53,021 nucleotides of DNA from Verrucomicrobia bacterium UBA1183 (GCA_002309885.1 DBYP01000009.1:1-53021); one strand, 5' to 3'; shown: positions 9,240-16,912, numbered from the stretch's first letter. Numbers and translations: made by a program. Notes: generated by a model from the sequence alone, not told the origin.

Positions 9240-9584
9240 TCATCCTGGAGGCCATTGAAGCGATCGTCCACCTAAAACATGGACATGCAGGTGCGGAACC
9301 GTTTCTCCTCCATCGACGCCGCAATTGATAACCGTCCGGAAGCCTGTTTTCAAAATCCCTGTTAGTTTTGCAACCTTTGTAACGGTTAACAGTAAATGTC
9401 CTAACAACGCATCATCTTTCGCGTCCGCTTCCGAAATTCGAGGTATGAGTTTCTTGGGAACGATCAGACAGTGAACGGGAGCTTGTGGCTCGATATCACG
9501 GAAGGCAATACATATCTCATCTTCATAGACGATATCTGCCGGAATTTCGCGATCAATGATTTTTTGAAATACGGTTTTTGGCAT
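9240..9584 (-). CDS. HIT-family nucleotide hydrolase/transferase
   Basis: This is a 114-residue histidine-triad protein of the HinT/PKCI type, which usually hydrolyses purine nucleoside phosphoramidates. It has the typical N-terminus TVFQKIIDREIPADIVYEDE, FRDIEPQAPVHCLIVPK in the middle and the C-terminal triad HLHVHVLGGR. Its start overlaps the end of the upstream M48 protease gene by 32 bases, which suggests translational coupling. The gap of 32 bases to lpxC-fabZ holds no clear signal. Its presence in an LPS operon is probably incidental. Confidence 0.92.
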   Translation of the reverse strand: MPKTVFQKIIDREIPADIVYEDEICIAFRDIEPQAPVHCLIVPKKLIPRISEADAKDDALLGHLLLTVTKVAKLTGILKTGFRTVINCGVDGGETVPHLHVHVLGGRSLQWPPG

Positions 9585-10800
9585 GAATAGCCCTTTCTCG
9601 TTCGGTTAACGTTGGATGTGAATAATGAAAACCGCTGTATAAAGGATGCGGGAATAAATTGCTTAGATTCTCACGGTACAATTTTTTCAATGCACGAATA
9701 AGATTCTCGCCACAATCGGGTGTTAACGCATTCGCAAAGGCATCGGCTTCATATTCATATTTTCGGGAAAAGTGATTCGTAATCGGATTAAACCAGTACA
9801 GAAACAACGTTAAAAACGTCGTCAGCAGAACCAATAAGAGCAACGGCGATGTTGTCGTTAATCCCAGCTGTTCAGCCAACCAATTGGATTGCAGCAAAAT
9901 ATCGCAAATCTTCAACCCCAACAACGTAGAAAGCGTAGAAACGATAAGTCCCTTCTGAATGTGTTTGCGTTTATAATGTCCAATTTCATGCGCTAAAATC
10001 GCCTCAATTTCTTCGTCGGTAAAGTTTTTTAATAGGGTATCGTAAAGAACAATGTGCTGGATTTTTCCGACGCTACTGCAGTAAGCATTGGAGTGCGTCG
10101 AACGCTTGCTGGAATCTAAAACCTGAATCGCCGCCGACTTAAAACCTGCTTTCTGCGCTAGACCTTCCAAACGCGTTTTCAGTGTTCCTTCTTCCAAAGG
10201 CGTTAACTTGTTGAATAGCGGCAAAATCAATTTAGGATACAGCCAAATTAGGACGATTTGCAAAATACAACAACCCAAGGCCCCCCAAATCCACCACGTG
10301 TTTGAAAATGCTTGCAATAGGTATAATAGTAATGCGAAAAGCGGTATATTCAAACAAGCACCCACGCAAAAACTCTTTATCTGATCCATGATCCAAAGCC
10401 ATTTTGTTGAACGATTGAAACCGAAATCTTTTTCAATCTTAAATGTGCTTATATAATCTAATGGCAAAAAAAACAAGCTCAAAAAGAAACTCCAAAAGAA
10501 CAGCCACGTGCTTTGCAACCACAAACTATCTGGATTGCCGATAACTTTCATAAAGATGGGAATTAATTCTAGGCGCAGAACTAAAGCCCAAATAATAACT
10601 TTATAGAAAAGGCATAACAAAGCAAAATGATTCCGTGTGAGCGAGTAAGCGGTCGCGTTGCTGAACGTCGTATCATCGATAAAATCTCTAAAGATGTTGT
10701 TTTTTAAATTATGACGAATGCTGTAATTATTGAGTAGCAATAACGTTGTTTCAAACAGCATAAATGCCGTCATTAGTCCCCACAGAAGCTCCTTCAGCAT
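9553..10800 (-). CDS. Membrane M48 metalloprotease (Ste24/CAAX prenyl protease type)
   Basis: This is a 415-residue integral membrane zinc protease. Several N-terminal hydrophobic helices precede the zinc motif LAHEIGHYKRKH (HEXXH), and the third ligand region is YEYEADAFA. The overall architecture matches the Ste24/HtpX clan and the full length matches Ste24-type proteins. Bacterial members are thought to act in membrane-protein quality control, but the substrate cannot be predicted. The ATG at 10800 has a good Shine-Dalgarno (AAAGGAAAGGAA on the minus strand). It is the first gene of the minus-strand cluster ending with rpoD and is divergent from xseB across a 63-base gap. Confidence 0.88.
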   Translation of the reverse strand: MLKELLWGLMTAFMLFETTLLLLNNYSIRHNLKNNIFRDFIDDTTFSNATAYSLTRNHFALLCLFYKVIIWALVLRLELIPIFMKVIGNPDSLWLQSTWLFFWSFFLSLFFLPLDYISTFKIEKDFGFNRSTKWLWIMDQIKSFCVGACLNIPLFALLLYLLQAFSNTWWIWGALGCCILQIVLIWLYPKLILPLFNKLTPLEEGTLKTRLEGLAQKAGFKSAAIQVLDSSKRSTHSNAYCSSVGKIQHIVLYDTLLKNFTDEEIEAILAHEIGHYKRKHIQKGLIVSTLSTLLGLKICDILLQSNWLAEQLGLTTTSPLLLLVLLTTFLTLFLYWFNPITNHFSRKYEYEADAFANALTPDCGENLIRALKKLYRENLSNLFPHPLYSGFHYSHPTLTERERAIHAKNRISKNH

Positions 10801-10822
10801 ACAAATTCCTTTCCTTTAAAAA

Positions 10823-10852
10823 TTGACCTTCGCACACCAATTCGTTTACATA
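10823..10852 (+). promoter_or_regulatory. Candidate sigma-70 promoter of xseB
   Basis: TTGACC (10823-10828) and TACATA (10847-10852) are spaced by 18 bases, upstream of xseB. The predicted transcription start is about 5 bases before the ATG at 10864, leaving almost no leader. The assignment is weak because the -10 match is imperfect. Confidence 0.35.
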
Positions 10853-10863
10853 CTTTAAAGATT

Positions 10864-11097
10864 ATGGAAGCTAAGAAAAGAAAAAAATCGCTCTCTTTTG
10901 AGGTCGCGATGGAAAAACTGGATACCATCGTAAAAACGCTAGAAAATGGCAACATACCCTTGGAGAAGTTGGTTGCAACCTACCAAGAAGGTCTTAAATA
11001 TCAAAAGATTTGCCAAGAGCATCTCGATAGAGCGGCATTTACCCTGGAAACCTTGAAAACAGAAGGCCTCAATACGGATGATACACCTTCCGCATGA
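10864..11097 (+). CDS. xseB: Exodeoxyribonuclease VII small subunit XseB
   Basis: XseB is the small subunit of exonuclease VII, which degrades single-stranded DNA in repair. The 77-residue protein has the family pattern SFEVAMEKLDTIVKTLENGN followed by LEKLVATYQEGLKY and a second helix rich in charged residues, consistent with the two-helix XseB fold. The large subunit XseA is not in this window. It overlaps the downstream L,D-transpeptidase gene by 20 bases. Confidence 0.93.
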   Translation: MEAKKRKKSLSFEVAMEKLDTIVKTLENGNIPLEKLVATYQEGLKYQKICQEHLDRAAFTLETLKTEGLNTDDTPSA

Positions 11098-11656
11098 GCT
11101 TTTCTTAAAAAAATTAAGTACATTATCGCTCCCATTACAGCCCGGGCAGCATGTTGTTTTTTTCGATTTAAATTGCCATATCATGTCCGTGTTTCGATGG
11201 CATAATCTTAGTTTCTCAATTCAATTTACGGCACCATTTTCTTCCAGCAAACATGGTATTTCTAATATAGAGAATAGCCTCGGAACCCCTATCGGCATTC
11301 ACATTATCTGCGAAAAAATTGGCCAGGAGGTCCCGCTGAATGGCGAATTCATCGGCAGAAAATTTACCGGCCAAGTCATTCCTCAAGCCAACGATGCAAA
11401 CCAAAAGGCGCACATTCTAACCCGAATCCTGCGCTTAAAAGGCTGCGAACCCGGTATTAATCTCGACTATGACGACCACCAACGCTGCTGCGACACTTAT
11501 AAACGTTGCGTTTATATCCACGGTACCAACCTGGAAGCCTTTATTCCTGCCCCTTTATCGCACGGCTGTCTCCTCCTAAAAAACCAAGATTTAATCAGGC
11601 TTTACAACGACATCACATTAGGCGATTTCTGCTGGATTTGGGACGGAAAGGCATAA
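11078..11656 (+). CDS. L,D-transpeptidase (YkuD/ErfK family)
   Basis: This 192-residue protein carries the YkuD catalytic signature. YIHGTN gives the conserved His, and about 15 residues later SHGC holds the nucleophilic Cys. Relatives form 3-3 peptidoglycan cross-links or attach proteins to peptidoglycan. An earlier segment LGTPIGIHIICEKIGQEVPL matches the start of the YkuD fold. There is no obvious signal peptide from the ATG at 11078, which is odd for a periplasmic enzyme. The start inside xseB may therefore be wrong, or export may use another route. The usual Arg after HGC is replaced (SHGCLLL). A composite repeat element begins 41 bases after the stop and may act as terminator. Confidence 0.85.
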   Translation: MIHLPHELFLKKLSTLSLPLQPGQHVVFFDLNCHIMSVFRWHNLSFSIQFTAPFSSSKHGISNIENSLGTPIGIHIICEKIGQEVPLNGEFIGRKFTGQVIPQANDANQKAHILTRILRLKGCEPGINLDYDDHQRCCDTYKRCVYIHGTNLEAFIPAPLSHGCLLLKNQDLIRLYNDITLGDFCWIWDGKA

Positions 11657-11697
11657 AAGCATCTCAGCGCAAGGGTACGCGAGGTAGAATGAATTCT

Positions 11698-11810
11698 AAG
11701 GGAACTTTTTGAAAAAAGTTCCCTTAAACCCTCAAAAACTTTCATAATTTTGCAACAGTGTTGCAAAAAGACTTGGGTGCAGGGCCGCTGCCCTGCTTTT
11801 AAGGGAGTTC
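11698..11810 (+). repeat. Composite hairpin element, copy 1 (modules A-B-C)
   Basis: In order this holds palindrome A (AAGGGAACTTTTT / AAAAAGTTCCCTT), the linker CCCTCAAAAACTTT, palindrome B (TTTTGCAAC / GTTGCAAAA) and palindrome C (GCAGGGCCGCTGCCCTGC), ending at AAGGGAGTT. Module D is absent here because copy 2 begins 8 bases later. It lies just downstream of the L,D-transpeptidase gene. Confidence 0.9.
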
Positions 11811-11817
11811 ATAACGC

Positions 11818-11943
11818 AAGGGAACTTTTTGAAAAAAGTTTCCCTTAAACCCTCAAAAACGTTTATTTTTTTGCAGCGATGCTGCAAAAAGAACAAAAGT
11901 TTTGAGAGGGCTTGGGAGAGCTTTTACAAAAGCTCTCCCAAAA
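11818..11943 (+). repeat. Composite hairpin element, copy 2 (modules A-B-D)
   Basis: This has A and B, no C, then a D variant (TTGGGAGAGCTTTT / AAAAGCTCTCCCAA). Here B reads TTTTGCAGCGATGCTGCAAAA: both arms are changed relative to copy 1 and still pair. Confidence 0.88.
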
Positions 11944-12064
11944 ATCGCCCAACAAAATCCTCCCAAACCCGCTTGGTTAGCGGATTTACAAAAAAAATCA
12001 AATTTTTCAAAAAACTACTTGACAAACAAAAATACATAATGCATAGTGTGGCACGCTGTAAATT

Positions 12065-12494
12065 AATGGGCACTTGTTTGTGGAGTTGTTTTGGTGATTT
12101 TGGGCGTAAAAGTCGCTTGGGAAGCGGGATTCTTGAACGAGTTTGTGGTGGATCGTTGGGAATTCGCAAGGCGGTTTGCGGGTATCTGTTAGGGCGTGTT
12201 TGCTGGGGAAAGCGCAGGCAGTTCGGATGGTATAATGATGTTCTCAAACGAGTTTGTGGGGACTTGTTGGAGATTCGCAAGGCGGTTGGTAGGTGTTGGT
12301 TCAGGTGCGTTAGCTGGGTAATAAGATGCAGGCGGTTGTGGTGGTATAAAGAGGTTCCTAGGTTCAGCAGCGGATGGACGTAGGCGGACGCTGTAAAAAA
12401 GCGCGTTGAGTGAGTTATTAAGGCGGAATGTTGGTACCGGTTTTCTGCGGAGAAGCGGCAACGGCGGAGCTTTGGTGCCACAACACGAGCGCAA
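12065..12494 (-). pseudogene. Possible decayed Pro/Thr/Asn-rich repeat-protein locus
   Basis: This stretch between two composite elements is strongly strand-asymmetric (G/T-rich on plus, A/C-rich on minus) and holds two imperfect tandem units with periods of about 111 and 114 bases, both multiples of three. On the minus strand, in the frame read from 12494, the two units share the pattern P-x-NRLAN-x-Q with TNSF-x-N shortly after. That frame is broken by one TAA near 12190 and then stays open to about 12065. Two other frames across the region are also open but give implausible compositions. The frame from 12494 needs a TTG start and has no convincing ribosome site. A degraded low-complexity surface or secreted protein is one reading. 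A non-coding tandem repeat is equally possible. Confidence 0.3.
12125..12355. repeat. Imperfect tandem repeat, two units of about 111-114 bp
   Basis: Unit 1 starts near 12125 and unit 2 near 12236. Shared landmarks are AACGAGTTTGTGG (12136 and 12247), ATTCGCAAGGCGGTT and TGGTATAA. A partial third unit start follows near 12350. Both spacings are divisible by three, which fits former coding sequence. Confidence 0.75.
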
Positions 12495-12548
12495 GTTGTT
12501 CTTTGACAGTTTTTTAAAGCGTAGAAAGTGAGATAAAGCATAAAGCGC

Positions 12549-12692
12549 AAGGGAACTTTTTGAAAAAAGCTTCCCTTAGACCCTCAAAAACTTTCATAAT
12601 TTTGCAACAGTGTTGCAAAATGACAGGGGTGCAGGGCCGCTGCCCTGCTTTTGAGAGGGCTTGGGAGAGCTTTTACAAAAGATCTCCCAAAA
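12549..12692 (+). repeat. Composite hairpin element, copy 3 (modules A-B-C-D)
   Basis: This is a full copy with A, B, C (GCAGGGCCGCTGCCCTGC) and the D variant TTGGGAGAGCTTTT / GATCTCCCAA. With copies 1 and 2 it brackets the tandem-repeat locus. The remaining 200 bases to the next gene hold nothing recognisable. Confidence 0.9.
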
Positions 12693-12895
12693 ACTTCTAT
12701 CATTTTGCGATGGTATTTCAACACTATGGGTACGCAGGAATAGTCTTTTGTTAAGGGACTGGGAGTGCGTATTTCTGTAGCGAAGCATGTAGGTCTTCGA
12801 CGTTGAAATTGCATTTCGATTTTTTAAGCCAAACTTTCACAAAAGCATACATTTTATTTGCCAAGTGGAAGAATTTCGTTTGAAATTGAAGAAAA

Positions 12896-13624
12896 ATGGA
12901 AGAGCGGTTACAGAAGGTGCTTGCGCGGATTTATGGCATTTCGCGGCGACATGCGGAAGAAATGATTGCGGGTGGCGAGGTGTGCATAAATGGTGACGTG
13001 GCGCAGTTGGGTTGCAAGGTGGATTGTGAAAAAGATACGCTCGTTGTGGGGCATCGAAAACTTTCGCCTCAGTTGCTTCAAGTGCAATTTACGCAAGAAG
13101 TTTGGATGCTTTTCAAACCCAAAGGGGTTACGTGTACGCACGACGATCCGTTTGCTAAAAATACGCTGTTGCCTTATGTTCCGAAGTCTTTGCGTCGACA
13201 GAAATGGGTTTTTGTGGGGCGTTTAGATAGAGACAGCGAAGGCTTGCTTTTGCTAACCAACGATGGCGATTTTGCAAATAAGGTGGCACATCCCTCATCC
13301 GGCATTGAAAAGGTTTATCGTGTGCATTTAGACAAGGCTCTAGAGCCAAATTTGATTCAAGGTTTGAAGACGGGCCGCGAATGCCAAGGAGAATTTTTGC
13401 AGTTTAAAGAGGTCAAAATTGTCAATTCTCATAAGATCGATGTAACGCTTCAGCAGGGGAAAAAGCGAGAAATTCGACGATTATTGTTTTCTTTTGGCTA
13501 CGAAGTGTTAAAATTAAAACGGTGGAAAATTGGCGAGCTTGTACTGGACAAGAAATTGATGCCGGGACAATCGCGCCGTTTGTCGGTAAAAGAGATTAAT
13601 TTAATATTTGAGAAAAAATGTTAA
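12896..13624 (+). CDS. RsuA/RluB-family pseudouridine synthase
   Basis: This 242-residue enzyme isomerises uridine to pseudouridine in rRNA. An N-terminal S4 RNA-binding domain (residues 1-60) has the pattern RLQKVLARIYGISRRHAEEM. The catalytic motif GRLDRDSEGLLLLTNDGDF contains the active-site Asp, and KKREIRRLLFSFGYEVLKLKR closes the domain. The RsuA/RluB/RluE/RluF group is certain. Which site it modifies is not readable from sequence. It overlaps the next gene by 7 bases and seems to start a plus-strand operon with the lipoprotein, folD and the RDD protein. Confidence 0.92.
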   Translation: MEERLQKVLARIYGISRRHAEEMIAGGEVCINGDVAQLGCKVDCEKDTLVVGHRKLSPQLLQVQFTQEVWMLFKPKGVTCTHDDPFAKNTLLPYVPKSLRRQKWVFVGRLDRDSEGLLLLTNDGDFANKVAHPSSGIEKVYRVHLDKALEPNLIQGLKTGRECQGEFLQFKEVKIVNSHKIDVTLQQGKKREIRRLLFSFGYEVLKLKRWKIGELVLDKKLMPGQSRRLSVKEINLIFEKKC

Positions 13625-13965
13625 AGCGTGTGTTTATCGTAATTTCTATGGCATTAACGAGCTGCTTTGCATCCGTTGTGCCATCGATGGCTGTTAAAAA
13701 TGCGAACGAAAACTTAAAGGCTTCGCGTGTTTTTTCGGGACGGGTTGAAAAAACAGGGTTTTGGCAATCGTTGCGTTCTGACTATAAATATCGCCTCTAC
13801 GATAAAGATCAGTGTATCGCATGCCTAGATTTTAACGAGAAAGTTCGTTCGCCGGAGGTTTTGAAAGCGTTTTTAGGGAAAAACGTAATTGTCAAAGGAT
13901 CGCCTCAATATATCAACAAAGAACCTTATTTAGTAATTACGGTGGACGATGTCAGCGAGCAATGA
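13618..13965 (+). CDS. Small exported protein, possible lipoprotein
   Basis: This 115-residue protein is not recognised. It has a short basic N-terminus, a hydrophobic stretch and the lipobox-like LTSC with the cysteine at residue 16, so it may be an outer- or inner-membrane lipoprotein. Cleavage further on at SMA by signal peptidase I is the alternative. The mature part (about residues 36-113) is beta-rich in appearance (RVFSGRVEKTGF, NVIVKGSPQYI, YLVITVDDV), reminiscent of small OB-like domains, but no family can be named. It overlaps rsuA by 7 and folD by 17 bases, so it is translated as part of that operon. Confidence 0.75.
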   Translation: MLKRVFIVISMALTSCFASVVPSMAVKNANENLKASRVFSGRVEKTGFWQSLRSDYKYRLYDKDQCIACLDFNEKVRSPEVLKAFLGKNVIVKGSPQYINKEPYLVITVDDVSEQ

Positions 13966-14842
13966 TTCTCAAATTTTGTCCGGGAAACCGGTTGCTCAGG
14001 CGATTCTTGAACAGGTACGCTCTCAGGTTTTAGCGTTAAAAGGTCGCCCGCCTTGCGTTGTTTTTATCCGCGTTGGCAATGATCCTGCTTCGGTATCTTA
14101 CGTTAAACAAAAGCAAGAGAAAGCCACGTGGGTAGGCATAAAAAGCATCCTCAAGGTGTTTGACGCAAACGGAATCGATGAAGCGGGGCTTTTGCAAGAA
14201 ATCCAGAAGTTGAATCAAGATAGTTCGGTAGATGGTATTTTGGTTCAAGCGCCTTTGCCGAATTCGATGGATTTTGCAAAAATTGCGAGTGCCATCCAGC
14301 CCGAAAAGGATGTCGATGGCTTTGGTGTTATCAATTGTGGACGTTTGCAGCAAAATTTGCCCTGCATTGTACCTTGCACGCCGGCGGGTATTATCGAGCT
14401 GCTAAAGTTTTACCATATTTCAACTGTAGGGAAACATGTAGTTATCGTTAATCGCAGCATGATCGTCGGTCAACCTTTAGCAACGCTATTGCTCAAAAAT
14501 ACGCCTCAAGGCAACGCTACCGTTACGATTTGCCATTCCAAAACAGAGTATTTGCAAGCCGTTACGCGAGAAGCCGACATCTTGATCTTGGCGTGTGGCA
14601 AACCTGCATTTTTCGATCGTAGCTTCGTCAAGGAAGGTGCGGTGGTAATCGATGTAGGCATTTCCCGCGTGCCCTCAGATAACGAACGAGGGTATCGTCT
14701 GCAAGGGGATGCAGATAGTCAAAGCTTGAAAGGTTATGTTGCGGGCTATACACCGGTACCAGGAGGCGTTGGGCCTATGACGGTCGCTATGCTCATGAAG
14801 AACACATTAAATTGTTATCATTTATGTCAACTCCACTCTTAA
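13949..14842 (+). CDS. folD: Methylenetetrahydrofolate dehydrogenase/cyclohydrolase FolD
   Basis: FolD is a bifunctional cytosolic enzyme of one-carbon metabolism, interconverting 5,10-methylene-, methenyl- and 10-formyl-tetrahydrofolate with NADP. The 297 residues show the catalytic motif SYVKQKQEKATWVGI (Tyr/Lys pair), DGILVQAPLP, KDVDGFG, the cofactor loop VVIVNRSMIVGQPLATLLL and the C-terminal signature TPVPGGVGPMTVAML. All core motifs are intact. It overlaps the small exported protein by 17 bases and the downstream RDD gene slightly, and is likely co-transcribed. Confidence 0.96.
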   Translation: MSASNDSQILSGKPVAQAILEQVRSQVLALKGRPPCVVFIRVGNDPASVSYVKQKQEKATWVGIKSILKVFDANGIDEAGLLQEIQKLNQDSSVDGILVQAPLPNSMDFAKIASAIQPEKDVDGFGVINCGRLQQNLPCIVPCTPAGIIELLKFYHISTVGKHVVIVNRSMIVGQPLATLLLKNTPQGNATVTICHSKTEYLQAVTREADILILACGKPAFFDRSFVKEGAVVIDVGISRVPSDNERGYRLQGDADSQSLKGYVAGYTPVPGGVGPMTVAMLMKNTLNCYHLCQLHS

Positions 14843-15450
14843 AAATTCTGCGAGTCATGTTGCCATCTGCAAATATGGGCAAGCGCGTTTTTGCTTCGAT
14901 TTTGGACTTACTGCTGGTATTTTTCTTAAGCCTATTTGTTGTTGGCAAGTTTTGGTTACCGGTACATCACGCGGATGTCATTGTTCAATTTAAAATATTG
15001 CTCGAAACTTATGCTCAGCAATTGCAAACGGGCCAATTTACCGAATTTTTGAACCAGATTAACGCCAACAAACCTATTCTAGAAATGTTTGTTTCAGTAG
15101 ATCGTGTCCTATTTTTGGTAACGTGGTGCTATTTTGGCATAAGCGGTCTGTTTCTCCACGGAGCAACATTGGGTAAGCAGATATTCAATTTGAAAGTGTT
15201 GAAAATAACGACGCTAAAAACGCCAACGGCAAGCGATTGCATACTGCGTTCGGGTATATTGACGTTCTTCTTATTCAGTGCCTGGCCGTTCTTCATGATC
15301 TTTAATCTGTGCTTTATGGCTATCCATCCGCTGCACCGAGGTGTTCACGACTGGTTCTGCCAAACTTATGCCGTCAATTGCGATATTATGGATGACCTCG
15401 TCGAACGTGTAAAACAAGCCGTCCGAGAACACGAAATGAAACAAAAGTAA
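14824..15450 (+). CDS. RDD-family membrane protein
   Basis: This is a membrane protein of about 208 residues with the RDD signature: KRVFASILDLLLVFFLSLF in the first helix (R and D positions kept), a second helix around WCYFGISGLFLHGATLGKQI, and the post-helix motif GKQIFNLKVLKI. A third hydrophobic helix follows and the tail is charged. RDD proteins are mostly of unknown role, and some act in ion or compatible-solute transport. The ATG at 14824 is chosen over an in-frame TTG at 14812. Either start overlaps folD. A composite element begins 8 bases after the stop. Confidence 0.82.
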   Translation: MSTPLLKILRVMLPSANMGKRVFASILDLLLVFFLSLFVVGKFWLPVHHADVIVQFKILLETYAQQLQTGQFTEFLNQINANKPILEMFVSVDRVLFLVTWCYFGISGLFLHGATLGKQIFNLKVLKITTLKTPTASDCILRSGILTFFLFSAWPFFMIFNLCFMAIHPLHRGVHDWFCQTYAVNCDIMDDLVERVKQAVREHEMKQK

Positions 15451-15457
15451 GTGTTAC

Positions 15458-15602
15458 AAGGGAACTTTTTGAAAAAAGTTCCCTTGAACCCTCAAAAACT
15501 TCTCCTTATTTTGCAACAGTGTTGCAAAATGGCGGGGATGCAGGGCCGCTGCCCTGCTTTTAAGGGAGTTTGAGGGATTTTTTACAAAAAATCCTTCAAA
15601 AA
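15458..15602 (+). repeat. Composite hairpin element, copy 4 (A-B-C-D)
   Basis: This is a full copy directly after the RDD gene. A is AAGGGAACTTTTT / AAAAAGTTCCCTT, B TTTTGCAACAGTGTTGCAAAA (two 9-base arms), C GCAGGGCCGCTGCCCTGC, D TTGAGGGATTTTTT / AAAAAATCCTTCAA. It probably also ends transcription of the rsuA-folD operon. Confidence 0.92.
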
Positions 15603-15621
15603 CGTATTTTCAACAAAAATC

Positions 15622-15656
15622 TTGCGGTGGTTTTGCGATGTGATATAATATAAAGC
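15622..15656 (+). promoter_or_regulatory. Strong extended -10 promoter of the lactate dehydrogenase gene
   Basis: TTGCGG (15622-15627) and TGATATAAT (TATAAT at 15644-15649) are spaced by 16 bases, with the extended -10 TG. The -10 ends only 7 bases before the ATG at 15657, so the transcript is predicted to start at or within a base or two of the start codon (leaderless). Confidence 0.65.
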
Positions 15657-16664
15657 ATGACAACAATTGCAGTTTTTGGTTCACAGCCTTACGATGAGCA
15701 CTTTTTTAACTTGATGAATGCTGAAAAGAATTTCGGTTTTTCATTCAAGTTCATAAAGGAAAATTTAACAGAAAAGACGGCGCTATTGGCGAAGGGCGAA
15801 GAAGTTGTTTGCGCTTTCGTTAATGATACCGTAAATGCTAAAGTTATCGATATGTTGCACAGCAATGGTACGCGGCTTTTAGCGTTAAGATGTGCTGGTT
15901 TCAACAATGTTGATTTAAAGGCAGCAGAGGGGAAAATCCAAGTCGTACGCGTTCCCGCTTATTCGCCGTACGCAGTTGCGGAATACGCTTTAGGATTGAT
16001 GCTGGCTTCCAACCGTCACATTTGTCAAGCACGCCAACGTACCCGCGAAGGTAATTTTTCGCTCCATGGATTGATCGGCTTCGATATGCACGAAAAAACC
16101 ATCGGGGTTATTGGTACCGGAAAGATTGCCAAAGTACTTATCCAATTGCTGAGCGGATTCAACGTTCACATACTGGCTTATGATATTTATCCGGATGAAA
16201 ATTTTGCTCAAAAGTTTGGTGTAAAATATACTACGCCGGACGAGATCTTCAAACACTCGGACATCATAACATTGCACTGTCCGCTTACACCCGAAAGTCG
16301 GCACATTATCAATGCCGATGCGATCGCGAAGATGAAACCGGGCGTTATGTTGATTAATACCGGACGTGGCCCATTAATCGATACCAATGCACTCATTGAT
16401 GGCTTGAAGAAAGGCATCATTGGCGCAGCTGCCCTGGATGTTTATGAAAGAGAAAGCGATTACTTTTATACCGATCACTCCACAGAAGTTATGGAAGATG
16501 ATAATTTAGCACGATTGCTATCTTTCAATAACGTCATCATAAGTTCACACCAAGCGTTTTTCACACGTGAAGCCTTGACGAATATCGCAACCACAACCTT
16601 GGAAAATGTAAGGGCTTATTTAGAACATAAACCGCTGGTAAATGAAGTCAAAGTTGGCATGTAA
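15657..16664 (+). CDS. ldhA: D-lactate dehydrogenase (2-hydroxyacid dehydrogenase, LdhA type)
   Basis: This NAD-dependent enzyme reduces pyruvate to D-lactate in fermentation. The 335-residue protein begins IAVFGSQPYDEHFF, typical of fermentative D-LDH, which fixes the start at 15657. The substrate-binding loop is RCAGFNNVDL, the NAD fold GVIGTGKIAKVL, and the catalytic residues lie in NTGRGPLIDTNAL (Arg), ALDVYERE (Glu) and SSHQAFF (His). The sequence fits LdhA better than phosphoglycerate or hydroxypyruvate dehydrogenases. It stands alone between two composite elements with its own strong promoter and no Shine-Dalgarno, consistent with leaderless translation. Confidence 0.9.
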   Translation: MTTIAVFGSQPYDEHFFNLMNAEKNFGFSFKFIKENLTEKTALLAKGEEVVCAFVNDTVNAKVIDMLHSNGTRLLALRCAGFNNVDLKAAEGKIQVVRVPAYSPYAVAEYALGLMLASNRHICQARQRTREGNFSLHGLIGFDMHEKTIGVIGTGKIAKVLIQLLSGFNVHILAYDIYPDENFAQKFGVKYTTPDEIFKHSDIITLHCPLTPESRHIINADAIAKMKPGVMLINTGRGPLIDTNALIDGLKKGIIGAAALDVYERESDYFYTDHSTEVMEDDNLARLLSFNNVIISSHQAFFTREALTNIATTTLENVRAYLEHKPLVNEVKVGM

Positions 16665-16690
16665 TACAACCCACTAAAAAGAACCTGCAC

Positions 16691-16813
16691 AAGGGAACTT
16701 TTTGAAAAAAGTTTCCCTTGGACCCTCAAAAACTTTCATAATTTTGCAGCGATGCTGCAAAATGAGAAAAGTTTTAAGGGAGTTTGAGGGATTTTTTACA
16801 AAAAATCCCTCAA
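16691..16813 (+). repeat. Composite hairpin element, copy 5 (A-B-D)
   Basis: This has A, B in the variant form TTTTGCAGCGATGCTGCAAAA, no C, and D TTGAGGGATTTTTT / AAAAAATCCCTCAA. It begins 26 bases after the lactate dehydrogenase gene and probably ends its transcript. Confidence 0.9.
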
Positions 16814-16837
16814 GTTATATATTTTAATTTATACGTA

Positions 16838-16860
16838 GGTCATTTTTTTGTAAAATGACC
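16838..16860. terminator. Perfect 9-bp hairpin upstream of the flagellin array
   Basis: GGTCATTTT and AAAATGACC flank a 5-base loop. It has no counterpart among the A-D modules and may be a terminator or insulating hairpin between ldhA and the first flagellin promoter. Confidence 0.45.
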
Positions 16861-16912
16861 CGCATAATAATCTAAAAATTTAAGAAATTTGAAATTTTTT
16901 TCAAAAAATCGC

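Noticed and set aside
11829..12383. Open plus-strand frame of 184 codons in the tandem-repeat gap
   Set aside because: It begins inside a composite element, and its translation is rich in Trp, Cys, Gly and Arg without any family resemblance. Openness is explained by the base skew.
11924..12550. Open minus-strand frame of 208 codons in the same gap
   Set aside because: It runs through composite element sequence at its end and has an implausible composition rich in Arg, His and Leu. The alternative minus frame looks more protein-like, and even that is broken.
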